Part shown: piece after piece, positions 24,401 to 36,660 of the stretch | Numbering within the stretch: position 1 is the first letter of the stretch | Layout of the letters: the number at the start of each line of letters is the position of its first letter | DNA from: Anarhynchus alexandrinus | Lineage: Eukaryota > Chordata > Aves > Charadriiformes > Charadriidae | Assembly: GCA_008711295.1 (NCBI GenBank) | Contig: VUYV01000010.1 | Location: forward strand, 8,390,938 to 8,454,937 | Reading direction: 5' to 3' | Length of the DNA: 64,000 nt | Notes under the pieces: generated by a model | What the model was told of the DNA's origin: nothing | Seen by the model: only the letters and a program-made list of their open reading frames with translations | Databases searched by the model: none | Made by a program: the position numbers and the translations under genes

Positions 24401-25925
24401 CCTGCTCTCCCATATGAGATCTGAAAATGGAGCAGCGTAATAAGCAAATGGGTGGCACTAACCAAGCATTTGAGAACCTGGAAGGAACTTTTGTTTCCAA
24501 TTCAGCTTTCAAAAGAGGCAAAAGGCCAAGGGCTTTCGCAGTATTTATTCCAACCTATTTTCCCATCTTTACTTGAGGCTCAAACAAAAGTGGCCCATGC
24601 CGAGCCTTGCAGATGGATTAGCAATCAAGCATACAGCTGCACATACCTGGCACTCAAGCGTTCGTGCTAGCCAGCCTCCTAAGAGCCGATCTCGTTTTTA
24701 CGTTTTGGGTGCTGGAATGTGAGAGTGGGTGGAAGGGCCAGGATGTGAGAAGGCTCCACAGATGTTTTACAAGAAGGAAGTCAATCTATAGTTTAGGCAA
24801 TCTGATTTACTTGAATCTCCAGATTGTTTTCTTGGAGGGTTTTTTGAGTTTCACTGGAATTTCTGATAGAGCTTATTTTATTCGAATTGATTTTCCTATA
24901 TCCCTTTATATAGCCTTCCTTTCCTCCTCTTGAGACTATCCTGATCATCTGGAAGAAAGGAGCTGACCTTACTGCAAAAGCAATGAGAGATATGGCAGCT
25001 TGCCTCCAATATAAAAGTCTTCATCATGTCATGAACAGCTTTATCTTTATCATCTTAGGTATACCTTTGAAGCTTTTGCGTAATTAATTTCATAATGTTG
25101 AGCTTCCTTCTTCATAAGGATAATTGAATACCAGTTACCTATGGGCAGCTCAGTGTGTCACCCTGCTGTGTTAATCCAAGGGAACAGTCTGCTGGACAGC
25201 AAACTCCCCACCAAAGCAACAGAGCGCTCAAAATATTGACAGCTGTTCAGGTGAAATTCATAGCCTTGTTACAAGTGTGAGCTTACCTCTGTTGAAAGGC
25301 TTGCATGTGAAACCTGCCCGATAGCGGGCTCGAAACCACACACACCACATATGGTTCCACCTAGTACGGACAAGGAGTACGGCAGAGGCTGCCAGAGCGG
25401 AGTGAGATTTCAACTGAGATTTTGGCTCTGTTCAAATCCAGAAACTTCAAAACGCAAATTCAGGGAACAAGAAACAGAGTAAGTTGGAAACGAAAGGCAG
25501 GGGGCTGGCTTTGCCCAGAGGAATGTGATGTTGAGAGGGGCGACGGGGCTTCATTGCAAGGGGCTTTCTGCTGGCTTTAGAAATGCCCAGCCCAACAGGA
25601 GCACTTTGCCGCAGTCTGTACTGAGCAAAGACCCTCTCCGCTGGAAATACAAGGTATCGAGCTGTACAAGGTGCCTTCTGTGTGGCCAAACCCCGTCTTT
25701 GTCCAAGTGCTTTGAGCAGAGGTCAACAAAATGTTGCAGGAAAGATGCTGCATGCCTGTATGCACACACCAGGTTGTAAAAAATCTGTGAAACTCTTTCA
25801 TAGAAAACTAATGGGCAGGCCTCCCTGTAATGCGAAGCAGCCTGTGTTCTGTTTGCACTTGGAAAGCTTGGAAATAGGAGTGAGGTCTGCGTTGGCGCAG
25901 GGAAAATCTTGAATCCTCACAGCCA
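21441..25925. other. Unique non-coding sequence with GC-richer part, no gene seen
   Basis: Mixed unique sequence, GC-richer from about 22370 to 23640, with G-runs and pyrimidine-rich segments (for example 22690-22760) but no typical promoter or exon structure. Several overlapping open frames of 60-130 codons appear on both strands between 22.4 and 23.8 kb, which reflects low stop-codon density rather than coding. Around 23660-23770 a few words recall a tRNA-derived SINE, too weakly to annotate. Confidence 0.55.
24019..24031. promoter_or_regulatory. RFX X-box-like inverted repeat
   Basis: GTTGCTTGGTAAC is an inverted pair of RFX half-sites (GTTGCT and GGTAAC) separated by one base. RFX transcription factors bind such X-boxes, notably at ciliary genes and in neural enhancers. 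It lies just before a CACCCATGG word in otherwise unique DNA. One motif alone occurs by chance at modest frequency, so occupancy is unproven. Confidence 0.45.
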
Positions 25926-25929
25926 GCAG

Positions 25930-26130
25930 TGCTGGCAGCCGGAGATGATCATTGTCAATAATACGCAGGAAGATTGTGCTCCATTGTTGCGGTTCATTAT
26001 TAAATTACATAATTTTCATTTTTTCCATCCTTAAGCTTTACCACTTAAAATGGTTTGTCCTATGCAATCAAATGTGATCCTTGAGCCTCAGCTTAAAAAC
26101 CCAATAACAATGAGCATTTTCTGGAATGGA
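25930..26130. promoter_or_regulatory. Candidate conserved non-coding element with SOX-like words
   Basis: AT-rich block with ATTGTC near 25952, CCATTGTTG near 25982, TTATTAAATTACATAATTTTC near 25997-26017 and AACAATGAG near 26107. The first, second and fourth fit SOX cores, and the third fits a homeodomain array. There is no open frame. The call is inferred only. Confidence 0.35.
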
Positions 26131-28154
26131 AAAATAGAAAATATGGGGCTATATAGTAATTCACTTAAATATGTGTGTAGAATCTGAGAGCCTGATACAA
26201 AAATACTGAGTGAACTGCATCCAGACCACTGCTTTGAAGGCACAGATACAACCTCTTGGCGCTAGGGTCAGCCCAATCTCCTTACCCCAGGGAGAAATAC
26301 CTCTGGTGCAGAGGTGGGCATCAGGCAAGATAATTTTCTCAGGGTCTTTACTAGCTCTCTGATGATCTGATAGTAGTTTAACCTCCCCAATATAGTGTTT
26401 ACAATGGACTTCAAGTTTTGACTTGGTGGTTGCTGTGCCCCAGCTGGAGAGAGGTAACTTTTAAAGTTAAGTTCATGCAATTGCTTGTGATGATGTCAGT
26501 AAAAGCCAGGATGGGGATACTCAAACGTTATGAGTTCAAAACTGATAGATTTGCTTCATTCATATGATCGCTTTTCACAACACACCAGGCAGCCATGGGA
26601 GGACTGAGCTGAGTACTAGAGAGCAGGATAGAATCTGAACTGACGAGTAACAGCTTTAAGAGTCTAAACCCGGTTATCCTACTCCACCAAGAATTAGTTG
26701 CTAATGGCTCCATGCAAGTGCCCAGATACATTTTTTCCATGCCAGCAGCTCTCTGTATTACAAATTCAAATGTGCTGCGAAATGTTGCTGCAATTCATTG
26801 CCCTGAGATTTCAGCTAACCACCAGACTCTTGCTGTACTCAATACCTTTGGGTGTTCTTCTCCTTTCTGGATCCAGTTTGTGATGTTTTTAATTTAGGGA
26901 TTTAAATCCAACATCACACCCTTCTCCCCACTACTAATATTAGGACTTATGGTGTCTGAGTTTGGATTTCCAGACGAAGTCCCTTTCTAATTGTTGAAAA
27001 TAGTGTGTTGTCCATTGGGTAGATATTGGAAAAATAGACTCTGAACGCTTGTCTTCAGCCCCTTGGTGGCTACCCTTACTCAGTGTGTTCCTTCTTTTGT
27101 CCAGCTGGAATGGAAGATGTTTAGATGAGTTCCTGTTGCAGGCCTGAGCTGGAACCTGCCTTTTTTTGGTACTTTCACTTGCCAGAGCCTGGTCTGTGCT
27201 GGCTGTGGGGAATAGCATGGATTGCCTCCTTCCAGTCAAGTCAGAACTGATGAAAAATAGCAGTGCCGCATTAAAAACAAAACTGAAACAAAGCAATATT
27301 TTTTTGAGGTGCCCTGGACCAACTTTTTTATGTCGGGTAGAGATGACAGGGAATGCGTGAGTTCTCCCAAAAGCCAGATCAGGGATTTTATGAGTTTGGG
27401 GTTTTTGTTTGATCTTTTCTGAGCAGGGAGACTGAACCCAAATACCCGAAGTGGAGAGAGGAAGCAACAGAGTGAGCCCACCCACACTGAAGGGGGTAAG
27501 CGGAGGCAGGATTTCGGCAGGCCAAGCAGCTGTGTCGCAAGGATCTACTTAAGAACTAGTGATTCACGCTGGAAAAGTTGTTCCACTTTTTCTGTCTTTC
27601 TTCCCCCTCCTGCCTCTTTGTTTGGTTTTGTTGCATTGCTCCTGGGACGTTCAGAGTGACAATAAGGCAATTGTTCCTTCATGAACAGGGCTCAATGAAA
27701 CAGTGCAGAAAAAGTGACACGGCAAGAAAATATGACAAATATTCTGTACTTCTGTGCGGAATACTGCCACTTCCTCAGTATGTATTCCCGAGAAGAAAAA
27801 TATCCATCAAGATATTGATTTTAAACAGGGAGTTGCCATTTGTGTTTCTCCTCTTTCTGAAATATAAAGCTCAGATCTCTCCCTTGCCTGCTCTGTAAGG
27901 AGAAAACGCACCTAATATCAATTACATTTTTAATCTCTAAGACCCAGTCTCCAAATGTGTTTGTGTCTATGTATACACACAAACTGTTTTCCCTTTGTCT
28001 TCCTATCCAAAATGCAAAAGCATCTCAGATGTTGTGATTCCTCCAGGTTTTTCCCCCGTGGGAGGATGGAAACATGTAACATTATCTTCTAGCTGCCTAC
28101 TGCCTGTCTCTGAAATTAGCATTTCAGTGACTGAAAGGTAGTTAGTTTCCACAC

Positions 28155-28189
28155 AAAAAAAAAAAAAAAAAAAAAAAGAAAGAAAGAAA
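28155..28189 (+). repeat. A23 run followed by three GAAA units
   Basis: A perfect run of 23 adenines at 28155-28177 passes into GAAA repeats at 28178-28189. This pattern is common at the end of old retroposons or as a simple repeat. No element body was recognised upstream. Confidence 0.9.
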
Positions 28190-31100
28190 TGGAGGGTTAG
28201 TACAAGGCTGACACTAATAGTAATAGGAGATGAGGGAGAAGGTACGGGACATGTTGGATTACTAAATGAAAACTGTGATTTTACCAGACGTGCTAACAGA
28301 ACAATGAAAGGGGCTTTTACAGAATAAATTAACTCTTTGGGTTTCTGTAATTAGCTGCCTCAGGAAGGAAAAGCCTCACAGGGCACGTTAACACAGAGTT
28401 AAAGGAAGGCTCTTTTACTATCCTAAATCCGTGGTTTTTAAAGTATTTTGGTGATTTCTGGGATAGTCTCCAGATGAGCAGTGGCAGAGTAGAGTAGATG
28501 CTACTGGATGTAACACTGAGCAACAACGCAGACACTCCAATCTCATGTTAATTAATGGAGTCTGTTGTTTATGGCTGTCACGCCAACAAATCACTCCTTG
28601 GGCAAAAATTAATCACGTCTCCTGTGTGGGGCTGCAGGGCTGGGTGTCTTGGCTTCACCAGCCAAGGCTTGAGCTGAAGTACTCATCTTCCGAGAGGGGG
28701 AGCAGGGGCTGGAGCTATGGTTTGGCAGCTGGCTTTGCTAGGCTCAGCTCAGAGAGGCAGGAGTTGGAGGGGCACTAAGGAGAAATATATCTAAAGAAAA
28801 CTTTCATCCTTTCTATTTCTCCTTCTTTCCCACAAGATGCCATGTTTTTCCTGTGGCTGAAGATGCTCCTGTCCCAAATCAGTAACATGAGGCTTCCAGC
28901 CTTCTCCTTTTGCTGTTAGAATGTTCATTTCTCTTGCCACCAAGTAGTGGAGAGGGAATATGGTGGAAATCTTGGTCTTGGCTTTTTCTTCCTAGCTGAA
29001 CTCTATTCAGAGCCCATAGCCAGGGGAAAGGATTTGCTGTGTGCTGATCTTCTGAGCAGAAACACTCAGGGAGTTGCCAGCTGCCTATGGAGATCAGAGG
29101 GACATCGCTGGTGTGTGCTAGTGTCCCTCAAGAAGCTTCGCTGATTGGCACTGCCGGGCACCAGTGATGTCACGTCAGATGTGGAGCAGTTATTGAGTGT
29201 GAACTTTCAAGTAATGCACCAAGGATGGACTTAAAAAGCCATACTTGTGAGGGACTTGGTCACTGGAATAAGGGGAGATGCAGAAGTGGGAAATCCCTGA
29301 GATATTCTCTTTCATTTCCAGCTTTTTATTTTAAAAAGCCTGAAAAAACTCTGAAAAACCCTGAGCCAAATCCATAGCGGAAAGACAGTTGAGGGGGAAA
29401 GGAACCATATTTTTGAAATCCCACAAAAAATGTTGATGACGTTGAGGGAGCGAAAAAAAACCCAACTCTTTTCCCCAACACTTTTATTAATTAGGTGCCC
29501 TTAAGATCAGGCCTTGCAAAATCCACCCTGCTCCAGCAGATTTCAGACACTCCAAAACATAAAATGTCATGGTAGGGATAGACAAACGGGGTAATGTTTC
29601 TACTCTTGGATGTTCCAGTTCCAGCTGGGTTCAGAGATGTGTAGGAATACTGGGAAATGCTGGCTCCCACTGCACTCTGCAGATGGCTGGTTCAGTCAGA
29701 CTATGAGCTTGTTCTGCAATATATGGAGTACAAGCTTGTGTGTATTTTAGGAAATGAATTAGAACAAGAATAAACTGTCCTGAACTTTGAAATATTCAGA
29801 AGCTAGGTCTGTATGCAAATTTCTTAGATAGACTTACTTCTTTACTCAGTAAGCTCCTGCCCAGTTGAGGCTGATCATTGGGTTTTTGGAGTTTCCCCAG
29901 CACTGTCCATGACCCAGAAGGTGGGCTGGGGGGAGCATGGGCAGTGCAGTCTGTGTCCAAAAAAATAGCCCAAGTGAGGGGAGACATGGGAGACAGAAGG
30001 GGGAAAAACACCCTCTCCTGTTTTTTGTAGACATTTAATAGTTTCTGACCTGTGGTGGAGAAACAATGAGTTTGCCCATCCCCATCCAGAGCTTTCATTT
30101 GGTTTCACCACCATACGATCATGGCTTTCTATGAAGCCTAAAATAGATATTGGCCCCTACTCTGGCATCTAACCTCAGGCTGGATAACAGCCTGGTAGCA
30201 GCCGGGTGGGACCGCACAGCACAGCACGCGTTATCCCTGCTGGGATGGTGGCTTCCCAGATGGTTGTGGAGGGAGCTGATGTCTGGTGGGGCGAGAGAGT
30301 GGGTGAACCAAATTCCTCGCTGTCTCTTTGGCGCTGGAGGCTGTATGGTAGCTGTCTTAACCTGTTGTAGGCACTCTTGCTGTGCTCGTGGTTACCTTTT
30401 ATAATCTATTTCCATTTTTACTGTTGTTTCAAGGAGGTCCTGCTGCCTCCCCACCTTTGCTGGAGGGTTCCCATCCTCAGAGTGGCTGCTTTTTGCGGGG
30501 GGAGCTTCCCAGGAGGGAAGAGTAGGAACAATTTTTGTGTGTTTAAGGTTTTTTCCTAGCTGATTTTTAAACTTGATTACTGGGGCATTCACAAGGAAAA
30601 GTTAACAGCCTCTGCTGATGAACTTGCCTATTTTAAATCAGCAAGGGTGTCTGCTGGCTGGGGACATTTGGCCTCCATCAACAGCTGGATGCTCAGGCAC
30701 ATGCAGGATAAGTTCATCGTATCCTGCACAAAGCAAACCATGGCACCAGAGGTGGGACGGCCCAAGGGCGAGGGCAGAGCCCCTGGGGGTGGTTCATGTG
30801 CTTTCCTGCAGGCAGTGTCCTCCAGGGTAGGAGATGTGGCTGCTGGGCACCTAGCACAGGTACCAGCATCCGCTGCACTGGGCTCCTACAGCCGGTTTAA
30901 AGGGAAACAGTATTATTTGCCTCTAGCAACTGGGGAAGAAATTTTGGGGGAAAGTAGCTTTTTGAAGACTTAAGGTAATACTTGTCCCCCAAAGGCTTTA
31001 AAAGTAAAAATCCTGGATTTAAGCAATGGATGGTGCATTTACACGTATGTCTCTTGTAGGCAGATGCTGGTGTGTGCTCTGCCCGTAGCCCTGGCAGCAC

Positions 31101-32320
31101 GGCAAGGAGCCAGGCTCAAAAGCCATGGGAGCATAGTGCGGGGTTTGAGCTCCGTTCAGGGTAAATAAGCAGTCATTTGCTTACAGAGATTCCCTCATCT
31201 CAGCAGGACCACGATTCAGATGCCCAATTTTAGACACCCATTTTGGAAGTGAGTGGGCCAGCTGCAAGATTTGCCACTTCCACCAGTGTCCCAGACCCAA
31301 CATGAAACTGAAACTCTGGAGGATGTTTTTTAGCCTTTCTTGCCACAATTAAAAATGTTGTGTTTAATATTAAATGCACATTCGTTTTTAATCCAGAAGC
31401 CTGGCTTTCTGCTCTCAAATAACCCATTTGTAATGGGTTCTTCATCCAAGCAGGGGAAAGAAATACTTGGTCGTGGAAGCCAGCTCCATAAAGAAACACA
31501 AAGAGTATCTTTCTGAATAGCACACAAGTGTGAAAGGAAACATGCGATTGCTGGAGAAATGGAATCATTTGTACTCAGTGAAGGGAAAAAGAAAAAAAAA
31601 AAAAGAAAAAGCTTTTCAAAAGAAGGTCTGTGACTGAAGCTCTCCAGAACTGTTTAACCTGTTGGGGATATTTAGCAGATGAATTCTGACCCACGTTCTC
31701 CACTTTGCTCTACCCTGTGACAGAGCGACGCAGCATCTGCCGCTTGTGTTCCTCTCCAGACACGCTCACAATGCCGGAGGAAACAGGGGAGAAAATTATG
31801 CAAATTGCTCGGAGCAGATTACTTTGACCAGCTGCTCTTCTTCCTCCTCAATCAAAGGTCTGCCTGGGAAAGCCAATCTAGATTATATATGTCAGTCGCA
31901 TACTCCGAGGCTGAACCCCAGCCTCTTGGTTTCTCTCTCCCCAAACAGGGACGTTTCTTACAGCGAGGTAAAACGCGAAGCGCTGGGGATATCGATTGCT
32001 CAAAAAAGGGCACAGGGGGACAGGAATTCCTTTTGCTTTTTTTTTTTGTGCGGTAGCACCTCGCCAGGTTGCTTGCTGGTTTTTCAGGGCTATTCCCAGA
32101 GAAAGTGGTTCATCTCCACGCTAGCAATTACTGAATTTTATTATTAAGCATGATGAAATGTGGCAGAGAGAAAAAAAAAAAATGAGCAAAAAGGGTCCCT
32201 AGACAGCGCGTTCACAGCATGGCCTTAGGTGGTGTTATTAAGCACATGGGCTGAAAGCTGAGTAGCTTTACCCGATGCAGCCGGGGGTGTTGCTGGCTCT
32301 TTTTTTGGTGTGTTTTTTTT

Positions 32321-32336
32321 GTTGTTGTTGTTGTTG
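32321..32336 (+). repeat. GTT trinucleotide run in T-rich context
   Basis: Five GTT units plus a final G, preceded by two T-runs between 32300 and 32320. Low-complexity DNA. Confidence 0.85.
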
Positions 32337-32387
32337 CTCTTGCAAAGTGGAATTTATTCATGAACACAAACCGGAGGCCAACCTGCT

Positions 32388-32475
32388 GACGTGTGTTTCG
32401 CAAACCCGCCAGACGTGGCCGTGACGTTGCTCTGAGACAGACCGAGAGCTCCGGCCACGTTCGGCCGCTCCGGGC
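32388..32475. other. Very CpG-dense islet
   Basis: I count twelve CpG dinucleotides in 88 bases at about 62-63 percent GC. That is clearly at or above the number expected without any CpG depletion (about 8 to 9). Words include GACGTG, GTGACGTTG and TCGGCCGCTCCGG. The ACGT words resemble CREB/ATF half-sites. No start codon context, exon or TATA element is evident, and the islet is flanked on its left by T- and GTT-rich DNA. It may be the core of a small unmethylated regulatory element. Confidence 0.55.
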
Positions 32476-32596
32476 TGGAGCTCTTCTTTCTCCCTGCCCT
32501 TTCCTGCCACACGCTGCCTGCCCTGGGCCTTTAACAATATTCAGCGTCCAGACAAGACTCCACAGCTTCATAAATGATTAATATATTTTTCGTTTT

Positions 32597-32609
32597 AAAA
32601 AAAAAAAAA
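32597..32609 (+). repeat. A13 homopolymer
   Basis: Perfect run of thirteen adenines immediately after TTTTCGTTTT. Simple sequence, with no associated element. Confidence 0.85.
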
Positions 32610-32914
32610 GGAATGCTGCTACACCAGAGAGCACCTAACCCCGGCAGAAAAAAATACAGTCCTGTCACAGTCTTGTGGCAAGGCAGATTTCACTGCATTA
32701 AATCACCATTAAGGTTTTCCGTAAGTTTGATGGAAACTTCGGGGTTTTTTATCCCATATACAAATCAAAGAAAGTCCCATGTTAGCATGTGATAAAACAC
32801 ACACACATAAATATGTGAGCTGAACGTCGCTGCGGATCTGTTGGGATGCATCCTCCAGAGGGTGCAGTTCCAGTAAGAGACCCTTACCGTGGCTTAGAGA
32901 GATTAATAATTCTC

Positions 32915-33290
32915 TCACCCTGGTTTATTTTTTATTGGTCCTAGCCCATAGATTTTTTTTGCAGCGGATGCCAGAATTGCTGAAGATTTTAGCATGTCAA
33001 TAAACATCCCCTCCCCTGAATTTCTAATCTGATTCCGCGTGCCACTTCAGCAGGTACTGAAGAGCATCACCAAGTAGATGTGCACCAAGGCTTGGAGCTG
33101 CTTTGCTGAGCAGCAGCATGAGGTTAAGCGGTCTGGCTCACTTTTTGCTGTTTTTACGTATTTTGTGTTCACCCAGTTAGTACGGGAGTGGGCATGATTA
33201 GTGTAAAAAGAAGTTAGTCAAGCAAGCAAATTTTAATGAGCGGGCCAAAGATTTCTGACAAAAACTGTGCATGTTGAGATGCTCAAGGCA
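32915..33290. promoter_or_regulatory. Candidate conserved non-coding element pair
   Basis: Two AT-rich cores in repeat-free DNA. The first, 32920-33050, has a reversed CCAAT box (ATTGG near 32933) and GTCAATAAACATC near 32997. The second, 33190-33270, has GATTAGTG and TTTTAATGAGC homeodomain-like words and AAGCAAGCAAATTTTAATG. The call is inferred from motif content; conservation is untested. Confidence 0.3.
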
Positions 33291-34108
33291 GTTAGCACAA
33301 AAGTGCAGCCCTCTCCCTGCCTTCCACCATCACACGCCAATGGGGAAGAAGACATTTTTAAAATTTGAATCAGCGCAAATTATTTTGTTTTTTTAATCAC
33401 GTGGTGTGAAAAATAAGCAAAATAAGTTAATGCAACTGAATACAGAATTCTTTTTTCTTCTCCTGGTCTTAAGGTTCTTTTTTTAAGATGCATCCTAATA
33501 TTTTTCCAGAGTTTAAAACCATGATTTGATTTTAGCATAAGAAGTGCACTGGCATCATCCAGTAAAATTATCGTTTAGTTTGTATTTCTGTGCACCACGC
33601 TCTTAACATTCTTTACAGACGATGTTTTTGAAAAGGAGACAGTGACAAATAAAACCCACTGTAGGTTTGCCCTATTATTTCTGGGTTGCCCGTAGTGCTC
33701 GCCTCGCTGGCACGCAGGATGTGTGCTGACAACAGAGGAGTCTACGGGACTAGCTGCTTCGTCTAATTTCTGTTTGCTGCCGGATAAGTCTGAGCAGGCC
33801 CTGTTCAGGGAAAAGCTGCAATTATAGCTGTGATCTTGACACCAGAGTTCACCTTCTTTTCGGGAGAAGTTTGCAGAGGTTTGGAAGCTAATGAGCGGCA
33901 GCTAAAGCAGGGGGAGCTCTGCAGCTACTTCTTTAGGGGGGTTTCAGTTCCTCCGCGCCGTGTGTCATTCAGCTTTTCCGCCTTGCTCGGGGCCCACAGA
34001 GTGCATGTTCTCGCTTGATTTCTCCATGCCTTGGCTCTATTCTGCTTTATCAGGACTGTCTTGTACAAAGAATTGCTGCAGTTTATTGATGGAAAAAGAG
34101 TTACCAGT

Positions 34109-34122
34109 AAAAAAAAAAAAAA
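34109..34122 (+). repeat. A14 homopolymer
   Basis: Perfect run of fourteen adenines followed by CAACAAAC. Low-complexity DNA. Confidence 0.85.
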
Positions 34123-34129
34123 CAACAAA

Positions 34130-34390
34130 CCCTTGAGATATGATGAATTAGCTGCAATTTCAGTGGTAAAAATGGTATCTCGTAGCTGGCTATTAACTAC
34201 ACTCTGGTGAATACATTTTCATGCAAAAGATGGTTTGCTATTTCAAAGGAGTCTCATTGAGATTTGATCAAGTTATTTTCAAAAGTTTAAAGTATTATTA
34301 GATGGTAAATCCTACTGCTCAATTTTGCAGTCACATTTTTTATTTGCTGTTGCTTCACAGCGTATACTCGGTGAAGCTGTCTGGGTGGGT
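34130..34390. promoter_or_regulatory. Candidate conserved non-coding element
   Basis: AT-rich block without repeats, with GATGAATTAGCTGC near 34141, GGCTATTAACTAC near 34187, TTTCATGCAAAAGATGG near 34217-34232 and TATTATTAGATGG near 34291. These fit homeodomain, POU and bHLH cores. No coding evidence; the regulatory role is inferred. Confidence 0.4.
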
Positions 34391-34869
34391 ACCGAGGGAA
34401 AAGTGAAGCTAACTACCCTGAAGAAACTGGAAAAAAATAGAAATACTTTCTGTTACTCTAGCTTAAAGGAGGTATGACCTTGTATTTCACGGTCCTGTGG
34501 AGCAGGCTGGAAATCACTCCCTCACCAGCATGCTTGCATTTCTAAGCTGCAGCCAGGATTCTCCTTATCTTTTACAGAGCACAGTCACTGATGTGCCATT
34601 ACGGGTCATTTGTTAAAAAACTCTGCTTGCTATTTTTGACACATAGTCAAGAGGGTTTTGGGGTTTTTTTTTGTTTTTTCTTTGGTTTTAGGTTAATAAT
34701 GAAAGGAGAAACCTAGCCAGCAGGGTAGCTCAAAAAGTTAAGTAAAATGATTGCCTGTCAGATCAACATCTCTAAAAGAGGAAAGAGCAAGAGAGGTTGC
34801 TGCCTGAGAGCCCATCAGTGGCGAGTGGGAAGGGATGACTGGTCCTGAGCAAGGTTGGGAGATGGACGT

Positions 34870-35180
34870 TACTCAAGAGCCACCAATCAAAACAATTAGT
34901 AATTGGCAATTCAGCAGAGTGGCTAATGAGTTATGTATGAAACAGCTATCCTCTCGCCTGGAGAAAGAAGTTTCTTTCCAGATCTGGACTACACTGGACT
35001 GTTTCTGCAAATAATCTGAGGGCATCTCAGATGCACTAATGCCATCGGAAATTTGAAATCCGTAAGGTATTGGATCATCCTGTATTTACTGTGTCTCTGC
35101 AGAGAACCTTAATTACAGAGAGGAAATGACTTGCCGGCATTTGCACTATCCTGCTTTGCCGTTGAATTCATCATGGTCAG
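34870..35180. promoter_or_regulatory. Candidate conserved non-coding element with dense homeodomain array
   Basis: Begins with CACCAATCAAAACAATTAG and an adjoining GTAATTGGCAATTC, three overlapping homeodomain/SOX words within 34881-34911. These are followed by GGCTAATGAG at 34920-34929, TAATGCCATCGG near 35038 and TTAATTACAG near 35109. CpG is sparse and no simple repeat interrupts the block. This is one of the best enhancer candidates in the window by motif density, though evolutionary conservation cannot be judged here. Confidence 0.45.
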
Positions 35181-36545
35181 TGTTTTCCTTGTCTACTTCC
35201 AGTTTACTCGGGCTGTAACTTCAGTGGATCCTTCACTCGATCTCAGTCAGCCCAGGCCAGTGAGTGGTTAAGAGATCTCCAAAGGAAAACTCAATCAGTT
35301 GAATCAAGGGTATTTTAGGGGCATGTTCTTATTGGATCTGCTGCATTTTGAATGATATACGGTGAAATTCTTGCCTGCGTTCAGCAAGTAAAGGAAGAGT
35401 GTTAGCTTCTGTGCCCTACCCATATTCTAACTCCTGCCCTCCCCAAAACCTGTAATTTTAGGTGGATAAACTGTACTTCATTGATCGATGGCTATTTTTT
35501 TCCCTGATGACAGTTTTTCTTTGCCTTCCATCCCAGAATTTACTGCATTTCACTATGGAATAATTGCTGCACGAATCCATAAATGTATAGACAACTGGAC
35601 AATCCCATGAGCTTGTTCTTTCCCAGTACATGCAAGTCCTAAAAAGTTGGATCTTTTTTCCATATCCAGTCTTGGGGAAGGCACTGACTTAATATAAAAC
35701 CGCCCAGTTGAAAAGCAGTTTCAAACCCGCCGAATGCCGCTGTAAGGGACCACGGGGCATGTGGCCGGGCAGGAGATGGAAATGGAGATCTGTTCGGTTG
35801 CAGCAAGGCTGACCTGCTGCCCCTTCTCCTTTTTTCTTTCCTCTGAGGTGATTCTATCATGGTGGCACATGGTTCTTCCTCTCAGGATGCCTTGTGAGTT
35901 GGACCTACATAGGATGTGGGTTTTTTGAAAATTCAAGGAGCTGCCTGTGGCACTGTCAGAAGCACAGAGCAAACACTGAGAGGGAGGAACATGCCATGTT
36001 TTGCTCAGCCTGTCACACTGAGATGCACCGTGGTTTGCTTCCTCGCAGGTTTACGCTAGCGCTGGAGAGCGATGTGGATTTATCCCATTTCATTTTCAGA
36101 TGCACAAGCTGAACTTAAACTGGACTCGGTGGATGCAGCTTTTCCTGGCCTGCAGAGCGAGCCGGTTTGAGAGGAGCATCAGCAAGGGAGAACAAGTACA
36201 GAGAGACACTGTGTGATGGTAGTCACTCCTAAAGCCCACCTCCTTGATGCTTCTGAGTGGAATCTCGACAGAAGCAAATAAGCAAGGGTTTCTCTCTCAA
36301 CTTGGTCCTGTAATCCCCTCCCTCTTCTTTCTCTGCCCCCTCCCCAAAATCCCCAGGAAGGCAGTGAAATCCGATAGGCAGTGAAATCAAAGCTCCATCC
36401 TGTTACCAGGTTACCCACCGCTAAATCTGCGAGGGACCTGGGGACATTCTCTATGACTGAACAAGTGACTGCTCTGTCCTGGGGGTATAAATCTAATGCA
36501 AGCTTGTCAGCATAAGCCTTGTATATTTATGGGAAGCTTTCAGAG
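35181..36545. other. Unique non-coding sequence, no gene seen
   Basis: Ordinary unique DNA. No exon, RNA gene or transposon recognised. Open frames are short and without domains. Confidence 0.6.
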
Positions 36546-36660
36546 GAACTGCACGGGATCTGAGTTTCCGCTCGGCTCCGAGACACAGCATCCCCCGGCA
36601 TGCCTGCGAACGGAGAGGCATGTCCCAGGCACACGCCGCTGCCTCACTGCCGAGCCCTGA
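36546..36660. other. CpG-dense islet
   Basis: About ten CpG dinucleotides in 110 bases (CACGGG, TTCCGCTCGGCTCCGAG, CCCCGG, TGCGAACGG, ACGCCGC, GCCGAG). Two plus-strand words, CGGCATGCC and GGCATGTCCC near 36597-36627, lie close together; the latter resembles a p53-family half-site. No promoter or exon structure is supported. Confidence 0.4.

Larger units (their letters stand above)
26135..32385. other. Unique non-coding sequence, no gene seen
   Basis: The longest uniform stretch of ordinary DNA in the window. Its 181-codon minus-strand open frame at 26940-27485 shows no domain, signal peptide or repeat, and I consider it chance. Simple repeats include A23 followed by GAAA units at 28155-28189, a purine run with A13 at 31580-31611, T11 near 32037-32047, A12 at 32171-32182, and T-rich DNA ending in GTT units at 32300-32336. 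No transposon body is recognised. Confidence 0.6.

Noticed and set aside
26940..27485. 181-codon minus-strand open frame, the longest ATG-started one in the window
   Set aside because: No recognisable domain, signal or composition bias, and overlapping frames of similar size exist nearby. A single frame of this length is expected by chance in 64 kb of vertebrate DNA.
31580..31611. Purine-rich A/G run as a retroposon tail
   Set aside because: No element body or target-site duplication was recognised; treated as low complexity.
33900..33925. CTCF-like AGCAGGGGGAGCTCTGC word
   Set aside because: Only part of the core matches, and key flanking positions of the CTCF consensus are absent.
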